A stretch of 64,000 bases of DNA from Craterostigma plantagineum (Eukaryota > Streptophyta > Magnoliopsida > Lamiales > Linderniaceae). The position numbers and the translations under genes were made by a program. Below the pieces are notes generated by a model. It made no database searches, had not been told where the DNA came from, and saw nothing but the letters and a program-made list of their open reading frames with translations. Positions 1 through 9,692 of the stretch are shown one piece after another (position 1 is the first letter of the stretch; every line of letters starts with the position of its first letter). The stretch covers positions 62,001-126,000 of the forward strand of contig JAPQWV010000333.1 in NCBI GenBank assembly GCA_027422505.1, given 5' to 3'.

Positions 1-389
1 TGTTATAGACGGAAACAGACCCCGTCGGAAAACCGAAGAGAGCTCCATCAATAATAGTTTCGACCTAATCGTCGGAAATTTTTGAATTTTATTGTATCAA
101 ACGTTCTCTGATAGATATATCATAATAAAAAACCCAATCTCAGATGGTTAAGAAAGACGAGCCTTTCTTATTCTAAAACTAATACACAAACATATGACTC
201 TCAAGCCTCTACAGCACAATACACACCGACATTAATAAGATAACAATAAGCAAAGCATCTTTTCTCCAGAAAAAAGGAGAAAATACACTTTTTATTCCCG
301 CGCAGAAACAGTACCACAGCAGAAGCCGAAGATAATGCTACATACGACCATTATATATATGGGATTTGGGAACATTAAATCATCCAAAC

Positions 390-859
390 TTAGCTAATCC
401 TGCAAAGAAAAACAAAACCATTAATTAGATTTGATACATAATCAACGCCCAAGAAATTCAAAAGGAGAAAAATAAATGTCAATCGACGAAAAAAAAAAGC
501 ACAAACGAATCTTACTTGGAGCAATCCGTAGTAGGAGAGACTTCGAAAGGCAAAGAGATCCCACAGTTAGAAGGAAGTGCCTTGGCGAGCGCAGCGTTCA
601 CATTCGCACTACTCGCCGTACTCTTAATGCACTGACAAGCAGTTTGCTTATCAGCTGTGGTTTGGGTGCTCGAAGCCAAAGTCGACGCGCCAGCACAGCA
701 AGGCGCCGGCGGCTTTCCACTCCCACTTCTTAGATAGCTAATGCATGGCCGCAAATCTCTGATGACGTCACTGCATGTTATTGCATGGGCGGTTTTGAGC
801 AAGAAAAGGGTTGTGATAACTAAGGCTGTTAAGCGAATTACTGGGCTCGAAAACGCCAT
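390..859 (-). CDS. Non-specific lipid-transfer protein, type 1 (copy 1; two exons)
   Basis: Secreted plant lipid-carrier protein that binds fatty acids or phospholipids in a hydrophobic tunnel, acting in the apoplast or cell wall. The first exon (516-859) encodes a hydrophobic signal peptide (about residues 1-26, ending THAHA-like at ..KTAHA) and a mature domain with the type-1 eight-cysteine spacing C-X9-C-X14-CC-X19-CXC-X21-C-X13-C. The family pentapeptides are present as TTADK and PFEVS. The unspliced frame stops right after DCSK, but the sequence there is a good donor (GTAAGA at 515) and a pyrimidine-rich CAG acceptor lies at 400-403. Splicing 400-515 out gives DCSK-IS and a stop at 390-392, for 117 residues, which is the usual nsLTP intron position. 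Start ATG is at 857-859. Confidence 0.9.
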
Positions 860-928
860 TACTATAGAGCGGTATGGAGAAGATTACTAGATTGATGAGA
901 TGTGGTGATTTTAGCTTTGAATGTAGGA

Positions 929-939
929 TTATTTATAGG
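929..939 (-). promoter_or_regulatory. Probable TATA box of nsLTP copy 1
   Basis: On the minus strand a CTATAAATAA element lies about 70-80 bases upstream of the nsLTP start codon, a normal plant TATA position with a short 5' UTR. The same element precedes copy 2 near 16677-16687. Confidence 0.6.
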
Positions 940-2037
940 CATTTTTTTTTATTTAGGGTTTTCTTTTGGAGTGAGAGTGATGTGCTATATGAGTTGTTTG
1001 AAGGAAATTGTTAAAGGATTCGTTGCGTGTAAGTGGGGAGATGAGTGGAAAACGTCTCAAGGTCGATGACTTATTGTTTGAAGCTATTGAAGGTGTGATG
1101 GTTAGCTTGTAGCTTTTAGCATGGATGATTAAGTACCTAAATGTTTCTTTGTAATATATATTTGAACAGCTTGCCTATTCATTCGGTGATTATTATTAGC
1201 CGACTCACTCCATCTTTACTGCAAAATGCAAGACAAAATTGATGATTTTTTTACAAGTATTTTCACGTAAATTTAACGAGTACACACACATATACAATAG
1301 TTTTTAACATGTGCACTGCACAATATTAACTATATGTAATTATTTATATGTTAATAAAGTTAATAAATTTATGTTTATAGTTTGAAGTTATTGTGGAATT
1401 ATGTAGTAGTGTGATTTTTTCGGGTTTTTATTATTTAATTTATTTTTAAGTTAAGGTACACATGACGAGAACATCTACATTTCTATAATTATATAAATAT
1501 ATTTGAAGTTGATTGGGATAAGTAAATAAAGGGAATATATAATTTTCTGTCACAGATTTGCAGCTTTCCTGATCATGCATGAGCTATGACTCTCCAACTT
1601 TGACTTAGGCCAGTTTCGTGCCGCTTTAATCAAAAGTAGTTTAATGCCAATATAATGACTTATCGTTGTCATTACATAAAACAAGTTATTTTGGTGTCTA
1701 CGTATCTTTGACGATATCAGGATTTTAGTGTAGAAAACATTAAAATGAATTGCACCCACAAGAAAACATAGTTTCTTGTTATAGATATTTTGTCAAGGTC
1801 CCATGTAATGTTGGTTATAATTCATTGCAACAAATGTATAAACAATCGACCGCGGAATGGTTGCAAATCACCATTTGCCACGGAATGGGTCGTCGCTATC
1901 GAAGACTCAGCATCGTTGCGGTTATGTTTTGCGCCGGAAATAGCTTGACAAAAATCTCTTAATGTTGAGAAAGTTAATTGTTGAAATTCATCACATATGA
2001 AGATAAGCATAGTTGCATCTCCGATGGATAGAAGAAT
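940..2037. other. nsLTP 5' flank, no gene seen
   Basis: AT-rich sequence upstream of the nsLTP gene (which reads leftward). Short open frames here have no recognisable domain. It is duplicated at 16688-17782 with only minor changes. It may hold nsLTP promoter elements, but none is clear beyond the TATA box. Confidence 0.5.
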
Positions 2038-3535
2038 GAAAGAGTGGTGCATGAGATGCACACGTCTACTGTTTCCATCGTTGCTGGAGGGACTACAAGC
2101 CATCAAGTTTCCCCCACGGTTTCGCCGAGCCCACTGCCTTCGTTTGCTGATGTTCTTCAGGGTCGTTATACTGAAACTGCCCCATTAAGGAAAACTCATC
2201 AAGAGAGGCTTCAGCTTGACTTTACTCCACCAGAGATGGTAGAGGGCACTCTTGAAGTTAGGCCGCCTTTGCATGTGGTAGTTAAGGGGTGTCCCCGCTG
2301 GAAACACACTCTTGTTGGATACTTTCTTGGCCGTAAGCCTTATTTTCCTAGTGTGGAAAAACATTTCAGGTCATTGTGGACGCATCTGGTGGAAGTACGA
2401 TCGACATCCAACGGATTCTTCAAATTTCGTTTTGAGTCAGCAGAGGCGATGGGCGAAGTGTTAGAAGGTGGACCATGGTCACTTAATGGTCAGCCACTCA
2501 CTCTGGAAGAATGGCGTCAGGGCATGACATTTGAGAAGAAAAACCCATCATGAGGTCCCAATATGGGTTCGTCTTCGGCATCTTCCTTCGGAGTACTGGA
2601 CGAAGGAGGGCTTAGGTATTGTGGCTAGTGCAGTTGGTCGTCCACTTTTCCCAGATGCATTTACCACTACTATGGAGCGTATTGACTACGCTAGGGTTTA
2701 TGTCTTGAAGAACCTCAATGAACCTTATATCGACAGTTTTAATCTCCGGTTTCCTGTCAAGAATAGAGATCAAGTGGATGTTATTAATATTAAGGTGGAA
2801 TATGAGTGGCGGCCTTCTTGGTGTTCTATTTGTTCTGGAATTGGACATAATAATTCAGAATGTCCAACCAAAATCAAGCCGAAGGAGCAGACTGCACTAC
2901 CAACAGTAATATCTCGGACACAACCATCTTCTCGAACTATATCTCAGGCCACTTCAAGGCATATTGTGACGGATAAACGATCTTGGAAACGAGTAGTGGC
3001 GAAAGGCAAGGCGATAGCTGTCGATACGACTTCTCATGTGCATGTCGCAAATGCTTCGCGCAATCTGCCACCATCTTCAGGTCTGATTCGTGATGACCCT
3101 TCGTCCTCTAGAGTGCATGAGGTGCAAGGTAAGATTAATAAGGAGGGGCGTGATGAGGGTATGGATCAAAGGATTTCTAAAGCTATTGAGCCCTCGAGCG
3201 CTGAGAATTTTATGCAAAGTCGACTTGCGACCACTGGTTCCATCTGGTGAAGTCTAACAATTCCTTTGCTGTCCTTCAAGATATGCCGGGCGATGACATT
3301 GGTTCTTGATCCTATATGATCTTTAATGCTTGGTATTTGTCTTTGTTGCCTATTGTTTTACTTTAGAGTAGGGTGCATATGCCGCTTGTGGTATATTGCT
3401 TGGTTGATTTTGTGATTTTGTTTTTTGTGTCTGGTGGTAGCATGTTAGCGGGTTGGAGCGTCATGATATTGCTCATGTACGCGGCTGTACTCTTTCATTT
3501 TTTTAGTGAAAATTTCCAAAAAAAAAGAAAGAGTG
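2038..3535 (+). mobile_element. ORF1-only LINE-like retroposon, copy 1 (frameshifted)
   Basis: A DUF4283/zinc-knuckle reading frame ends in an A-rich tail and is flanked by the 9-bp direct repeat GAAAGAGTG (2038-2046 and 3527-3535), the signature of LINE-type target-primed insertion. No reverse transcriptase ORF2 follows. Relative to copy 2 the frame is broken near 2540 (an extra A) and near 3240 (a missing C), splitting it into 2056-2553 and 2531-3250. The retroposed unit begins only about 9 bases before the ATG. Confidence 0.75.
2056..3250 (+). pseudogene. DUF4283 / CCHC zinc-knuckle protein (ORF1-like), frameshifted
   Basis: The first half (2056-2553) carries the DUF4283 core, including the region around GGPWSLNGQPLTL. 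The second half (2531-3250) carries VPIWVRLRHLPSEYW and a zf-CCHC_4-type knuckle CSICSGIGHNNSEC. This architecture is typical of ORF1 proteins of plant L1-like LINEs, which bind nucleic acid. The break is one extra A in a run near 2540; the duplicate at 17801-19054 is open throughout. The break could be real decay or a consensus error. Confidence 0.75.
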
Positions 3536-3897
3536 ACAAGTTAGAATTTTACATAGTGGTATATCCGTTAACTTGCAATTGTCGATGTTTACCTATCCTA
3601 AACCTTGAATATCTATCGTTTAAATTACTTTTCGTGTTTTATGTATCATGGTGAAAAAAACCGAAAAAGGACAAGTCTCGACAGAAACTACAGGGCCAGC
3701 CAACGTTTTCGATCACCTACAAAACCTTCATGGCTGTGACAACCAACCTCCTGGACTTAACAGCCGTGAACCATAATGCACGAGGCCATGATGGATTCAT
3801 GTGAGTGAAACATTGAGCCCCATAATCTTCACGGCCGCAGAAGACGTACTGTAGCCATGAAGCGAGCTTATCTTTCTAAAATTTGCCAAATTAGTTG
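3536..3897. other. Old gypsy-like LTR/UTR flank
   Basis: Non-coding sequence between the retroposon tail and the copia LTR, with GC-rich blocks such as cacggccgcag, reminiscent of gypsy 5' regions. The copia element inserted here; the other side of the insertion is seen at 26271 onward in copy 2. No gene is seen. Confidence 0.4.
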
Positions 3898-4774
3898 TGT
3901 TAATGTTGACTAGCTCAATGTTGACAATAATGTTGATCTCACATTCCAGTCGACATTGTTGGCCGAGAACTGGTCAACCTTCAGTTTTATCTTTCATCCC
4001 CAAAACCTATTTAAATTAATCACGGGATATTTTCTTAGTATTGTCCAGGTCTTGAATAAGGATAGGAAGGTTCAAACCGTGTTGAAATCGCGTGGATAAG
4101 CTGGAGCGAAAATAGGAGTGCACTTGCTAAAAATAGAAGATATGAGATCAACCAATAAGGAGAGAAGATCGAATCAAATATTTACTATATTTTGAGAGAT
4201 CTTCTAGGAGATATTTTAGAAGATATCCAAGGGATCTTTTACCAATTCAAGAGGGAGCCAAGGCTTATAAAAGAAGGATTTTCGAGCTGCCATAAGTACG
4301 CTTTTTGATGAGAAATTTGAGAGCTTTCATGGAGTGCTTTTGAGCGACATATTGAGCAAAAATCATGAGCGAAGCACATATCGAATTTGAGCGACTTGTC
4401 ACGAGAGTGTCCTTTTAGCCTAGTATTCGGTTTGCAAAAGTCTTAGGACTTTGTAGGTTTTCAGAAGTCTTAGTACTTCGTAGTTTTCAGGATCGTGTAG
4501 ATTCGTAGTTTTTCTAGGCTTGTTTTTACTATCTTCGGATAGTTACTTTGCATCCATTGCTGTAGTGGAATTTCGCCTTGAGGCACGCAGCAAGTTCTTA
4601 TACTTGCTGCAACAAATTTACATCTCGTGTTTATCAATTTTCGTCACTAAGTTCGTTAAATTTTCCGCTGTGCGTTCTGTGTTGGCATCAGTGCTGACTC
4701 AACATTAGGTTCAACATATCAGTCACCAGTTTACTACTTAGTGTTTACATCCATATCGTACCGGGACAACTTCA
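3898..4774 (+). repeat. 5' LTR of Sirevirus-like copia element, copy 1
   Basis: It matches the LTR at 19642-20520 and starts TGTTAATG. The AGTTG target-site sequence sits at its left edge, although two bases at the junction are missing relative to copy 2. It ends ...ACTTCA just before the primer-binding site. Confidence 0.88.
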
Positions 4775-4777
4775 AAG

Positions 4778-4790
4778 TGGTATCAGAGCC
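4778..4790 (+). promoter_or_regulatory. Primer-binding site (initiator Met tRNA)
   Basis: TGGTATCAGAGCC lies 3 bases after the LTR and is complementary to the 3' end of plant initiator methionine tRNA, the usual minus-strand primer for copia elements. Confidence 0.9.
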
Positions 4791-4827
4791 TACGCTTGAC
4801 GTTACTAAGCGCAAAGATTCATCTACA

Positions 4828-6296
4828 ATGGATGTTACAAGCTCAAACCATCTCGGCAAAGTCCCTGTGTTAGACGGTTCCAATTATGCCTATTGGAAGG
4901 TTCGTGTTCGACAGTGCATCAAGTCCATTGATGTGCGTGCGTGGGAAGTTGTTCTCAACGAATACACTCCACCCCGATCTCCTCCAGATGCTGATGGCGA
5001 AGTCGTTGACAAACCGATCGAGGAGTGGACCATTGCTGAAAAGAATGCGGCCGAGTATAATGACAAAGCTCTTAATGCCATTTTCTCTTCCGTAGATATA
5101 TTTATGTTCAAATCATTCAAAATTGTTCGACGGCAAAGAACGCTTGGGATCTTCTTCAGAGGTACTGCGAAGGCGATGCGAGTGTGAGGGAAACCAAGCT
5201 ACGATACCTCCTCAATCAGTTCGAAAATCTCAGAATGAAGGAAGACGAGGATATCACCACATACTTCGGGAAGATTTTGACGATTTCAAGCGAGTGTGCT
5301 AGCCTCGGAGATCCGATTGCTAATAAGGTACTAGTTTCTAAAGCTTTACGTACGCTAACTGAAAAGTTTAATGTGAAGGTAGCGGCGTTCGAGGAAGCAC
5401 ACAACTTGGCCATTATGGAGTTCAACACGTTGATGAACATCATGAAGAATTACGAGACCAATCTTGACGTTCAAAAGAGGGCATCATGCGGCAAAAGCAT
5501 TGCTCTAGTCAGTCAGTCATCCAAGGTGCAAACTGATGAAATTGACTCTGACGATGATGAGGATATGGCTATGCTCGTGAAGAAATTTGCAAAGTTCATT
5601 CAGAAGAAGAATGTTGAGCAGAATGTTGGCCCAACATTCAGGAAGGGCCAGAATGCCAAGACAGAGTCTTCGTCTGCGCCTCCTTACTTCAAACGCAATA
5701 CTGACGAAAAGAAGAAGATTGACTTGGATTCAGTGAGATGCCATGCATGCTCGGGCTGGGGTCATTATGCCAATGAATGCGCGAACACCCTTCGCAAGCG
5801 TGGAAAATCACTTCGGGTCGACCTCTTCGATGATGAAGAGGAAGAACAGTGTGCAAAGGAGACTAAGCAATCATCATTGACCATTCAATCCTTCTCAGAC
5901 GACGAAGATCAACAGATTGGATTCACTGCGGTAACAGATGTTGATCTGGATGTTGAACCAACATCTGTCTCAGCATCTGAAAAACAGATTATTTTCGATT
6001 ATGATGACTCAAACTGTTTTGATGGTTTTCTGAGTTCTGATGATGCTAATCTAGATATAGATGATTGTGCAGCCTTGAAGCTACTGTCCGAACAATATGA
6101 AATAGAGAAGGCAAAAAATGCGCAACTCAAAGCTGTCGTGAAAGTTCTGTCCGAGGAGAACGAAAAGAAAGAAAAGGTGATCGAAGGACTATTTGAAGGG
6201 ATGAACAAAATGGAAGCTGTGCTAACACGGAAGGACAGAGAAATCGAACAGCTACAGAAGCGAGTGGATAAGGCTGACGAGACGTTGCGAGAATGA
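4828..6296 (+). pseudogene. Copia GAG polyprotein (UBN2), copy 1, one frameshift
   Basis: Starts MDVTSSNHLGK at the first ATG after the primer site. The UBN2/DUF4219 gag core follows; one base is missing in an A run near 5113 compared with copy 2, so the open frame resumes at 5184 and then runs to 6296. A CCHC knuckle (CHACSGWGHYANEC) lies near 5740-5785, followed by an acidic stretch and a long coiled-coil rich in E and K (about 6080-6290). An extended gag with coiled coil is typical of Sireviruses. Unlike copy 2, this copy is open across the knuckle-to-coil junction. Confidence 0.85.
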
Positions 6297-6745
6297 ACAA
6301 GGGTAAATCAACCCTTGATGAGGTATTATCTCTCGGTATCTATGATAAGCAGGGTCTAGGATATTGTAATCAACCCCCTTGTGAAATCCCTAAACCCGTG
6401 TCGCATGTTCAGCCGAAGATAGTTTTTGTTAAAGAAAAATCACATGCTTCGAGTAATGTTAGTGAAACTGCCATTGTTGCGAAAATTCCTAAGTATGCTG
6501 CCGTAAAGTCTAAGGATAGATCTTTTAAATGTCGTCACTGCATGGAGCCTGGCCATATAAAGCCGTATTGCTGGAAATTGAAGGGGGAGATTTCTGCAAA
6601 GAAATCGATGTCGGCTGAAATGTCCTTCAACATTCCGCTCAACATTGAGAAATCAGTGTTGAAAAGTATGTCTGGAGATAATTCAGCTGGCTCACCTTTG
6701 AATTCTGGCAACCCAAATGCTGTTTTACCATCAAAGTTTGGGTAG
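6293..6745 (+). CDS. Second zinc-knuckle segment of copia gag-pol, copy 1
   Basis: This frame overlaps the end of gag by four bases (ATGA), suggesting a programmed shift or simply decay. It encodes a basic linker and a second CCHC knuckle, CRHCMEPGHIKPYC. It ends at a TAG shortly before the protease region and is identical in frame in copy 2 (22038-22490). Confidence 0.6.
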   Translation: MNKGKSTLDEVLSLGIYDKQGLGYCNQPPCEIPKPVSHVQPKIVFVKEKSHASSNVSETAIVAKIPKYAAVKSKDRSFKCRHCMEPGHIKPYCWKLKGEISAKKSMSAEMSFNIPLNIEKSVLKSMSGDNSAGSPLNSGNPNAVLPSKFG

Positions 6746-6779
6746 AGAAGTCTGTTTATAAGTGCAATGTCGTATATAC

Positions 6780-7735
6780 CTCTTTGCGAGCTAACGTGAT
6801 AGGTTCTTGGTACTTCGATAGCGGGTGTTCACGACATATGACGGGTACCAAAGAATAACCTTAGTGAGTACATGCCTTTAAGGAGTGGATCTGTGACGTT
6901 CGGAGGGGGTGCTAAAGGGTGGATTCCTCGGTCGGGGCAGATTGAACGTGCCCGACTTTCCAAAGCTGAGCAACGTTCTACACGTCGACGGACTTGTGGC
7001 TAATCTGATTAGCATAAGTCCAGCTATGCGACGACGACCTTGAGGTAAGATTTAATAAGGGATGTTGTGAGGTTTTTTTACAGCAATGGTTGTTTCGAGT
7101 TATGGCTGGAAAAAGATCGAGTGACAACTGCTATCTAGTCGGTGAAAATCTGGTGTCGAGGACGTGTGCCAACTATCGAAAGACGAAGACGGTGTCATAC
7201 CTCGGCATTACAAACTGGGGCACATTAACTCCGAACATGGGACAGCTTATCAAACATGAGGTGATCAGAGGCATGCCGAAGCTTAAGGAGTTTGGTAAGG
7301 AGAAGTACGCTAAGAACACTGTGAAGAAATTGGGAAAGATGAGCCAAGGTAATGAAACACGAATGGGTTCACTCAGAAGGTAAGTAAAGGTAATGTTGGA
7401 CAGAATGTTGACCCCACATCGTATAGTTCCATGATAGGCAGCATATTATATCTTTCAGCGAGTAAACCCGACATTATGTATAGTGTATACTTATGTGCTA
7501 GATATCAGCCTGAGCCTAAGGTTTCTCATCTTAATGCCGTTAAGCGTATTCTTCGTCATGTGAGTAGATCGTGTAGCCTAGGATTGTGGTTCTCAAAGAT
7601 ACTAATATGAGTCTTGTAGGCTATAGCGATGCTGATTGGGCAGTTGACGAGGATGAGCGCCAGAGCACAAGTGACGGTTGTTTTTCTTCGGTAACAATTT
7701 AGTTGCTGGTATGTAAGAAGCAAAATTGCGTGTCT
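6780..7735 (+). pseudogene. Copia protease-to-RNase H remnant, copy 1 (many indels)
   Basis: The same coding region as 22529-23827 (protease DSGCSRHMTG, pre-integrase motif, RT tail, RNase H start), broken by many one-base insertions and losses and ending abruptly near 7735. At least five indels lie between 6855 and 7130, mostly in homopolymers. It is not translatable as it stands. The clustering of indels next to a breakpoint is unlike the rest of the duplication. Confidence 0.8.
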
Positions 7736-8040
7736 TTTTTTTTCTCTAAGTATTTCAGATTTCTTCAAACAAAATAAAGGAGTGAGACGTCGACACTACA
7801 AGACAATGAGCTATTGTCACAGACCAAATATTTCAAAGGAAACATGCCAATAATTGTTGATTAACTCTATTATTTCTAACGTTTTTTTCTCTAAGTGGTA
7901 CAGACTGCCAGGGGAGCTAGACATTACTACAGGAAATTTAGGGAGTTAATTGCATTTATTTTAATTCTGAGGGGGAGCTTTACAATGTGATTTTATTTGA
8001 AATAGGGGTCAATCTTAAAAGTTTAGAAGTACTTACTATC
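7736..8040. other. Junction region after the truncated copia copy
   Basis: Unique AT-rich sequence with a purine stretch (gagggggagc near 7970). The string cactacaag at 7794 resembles a CACTA terminus, but no matching target duplication or subterminal repeats support it. No gene is seen. Confidence 0.35.
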
Positions 8041-9692
8041 GAGAAACTGGATATAAGAATTAATTCGCGATCATAAGTTTCTCGATCGTAAACAGTGTTG
8101 GGAACGATTTTGATTGGCCGCGATAATTTGCGATCGAGAAATTAAATTGAAGAGAAATTCTCGAATCAATATTTCTCGAGCGCAAATAGTAATGGGCCTG
8201 AAGCATTTAATCGCAAAACGTCCAATCGCAAACCCAACATTGACTTACAGCGAGTAATAAAAGTTCACTTTTGTCAGTCCAAAAACTTTATCTCACGCAA
8301 ACTAAATCGCAAAAATTTCTCTCTCGAAAAACTTTCACAGACAGTTCAAATCTCTCACAAATCTTTCGATTTTCAAACCAAATTGTCTGTTTAAGGTAGA
8401 AATGAGATTCATTTGACATTTGCGTGCGATTTAACTCCAATAGCATCTGCATTTTATAGTTTTTCGCGTGATCAGGATTAGATTCTCGACTGTTCTTCAA
8501 ACTGAGAAAATCGTATACTATTTTATAGCGATTTAGGCATGTTTACGAGTTTAACCTAAGTTAATGCCTGCGCTGAAGATAGTTTCGATGTTTTCTATGA
8601 ATCTGGTAGTTTAAACTTTCGAAAAATCTGCATCTTAGACCACTAAGTTGAGTTTTGAAGGAAACTGGGTATTTGATGTTTGAAGCCATCGAAGAACTTG
8701 TCTATCGCAAAAAGTCTTAATTAAATTCCGATTCAATTGAGATACTGTTTGTATCGAATTAGTTTTAGATCGCTAAATTCTGACTTAGTCGCTAAGAAAG
8801 AAGATTTTGACCGAAAAATCACTTATCGTCGAGAAATCTAATTAGAATTTTCTGCGAAATTAAGCGAAAATTTAAGTTAGATGCAAATTGATCCAGCGTA
8901 AAACTTACTATCGCAAAATAGAATTTTCGATTTAATTTAGTTCGGTCGCAAAATTTAGCAGCGAAAAATTAATTTTTCAACGCTTGATTTTTCGATCGTA
9001 AAATTCGCCGCTTAGGATTTAATTGATCGAAAAATTTCTCGACGATCGACTTAGTTTTTCGTTGACTAATTTCACGATAGAAAAATATCGCAGCGAAAAT
9101 TTTACTTAGGATCGAAAATCACATACCGCTCGACAAATTTCAAAAAAAATGTTATTCAATCGAGGAAAATTTTTCGATAGTAAATTTATCTGGGTAATAA
9201 TTTCTCGATCGTAAATTTACGCGGAATTTTCTCGATCGTAAAATTGATCGGCTACAGTCTCACGATTCCAACTTCAACAGTTAGACAATGTTTTCCTAAG
9301 TCTTTTACACTGTAGCGAACATTAAGCGAATAAAAATTTTCGATCGCAAAATTAAGCGGAGTTATTTCAATTGAAATTAATGCATAGGAAAATCAATTTG
9401 AAAATCAAATTTGTCGAGCGAAAAATATCTCGGCATGAACAGTGACATTTCTCGCGATCAAATATTTAGAAAATTTCATTGTTTTTTCGCGTTATATGTT
9501 TCATTCGAAATTACGAACATGCCATTACACTTTTCAAAAACAATTACACTATATGTATACTACACGATTTCAATTCAAAATTCATCAAACATGTCATGAC
9601 TTGATACAATATTATAGTTGATGAAATTAAATCAATTTTCGACTAAAATTTAATTTTGAACTAATGAAATTTTTATATATTTTATGCTTCAG
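8040..9692. repeat. AT-rich region with a dispersed TCGATCGTAAA-type motif
   Basis: Non-coding, AT-rich sequence in which short related motifs recur many times in both orientations: tttctcgatcgtaaa, gcgaaaatt, tcgcaaaa (for example near 8086, 8990, 9205, 9228, 9337). The spacing is irregular, so it is not a simple tandem array. It immediately precedes the retroelement ORF and may be its 5' LTR or leader, but no LTR pair could be matched. Confidence 0.5.

Larger units (their letters stand above)
1..7735. repeat. Segmental duplication, copy 1 (truncated)
   Basis: This block matches 15749 onward at an offset near 15748. It carries the same nsLTP gene, the same retroposed ORF1 unit and the same 5' part of a copia element. 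Differences are mostly single-base indels in short homopolymers, plus a few substitutions. Indels become dense between about 6850 and 7735, and homology stops inside the RNase H coding region rather than at any element end. The left end is cut by the window. Both copies share the copia insertion and its flank, so the duplication is younger than that insertion, unless it is an assembly artefact. Confidence 0.95.

Noticed and set aside
476..733. Plus-strand 85-codon frame over the nsLTP gene
   Set aside because: It is antisense to the clear nsLTP coding region and has no domain.
1822..2106. 94-codon minus-strand frame, present in both duplication copies
   Set aside because: No domain; it overlaps the retroposon target site and its conservation only reflects the duplication.
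7794..7815. cactacaag as a CACTA 5' terminus paired with 15432
   Set aside because: Flanking triplets differ (cga versus gtg) and none of the GGCGACGG subterminal repeats are present on this side.
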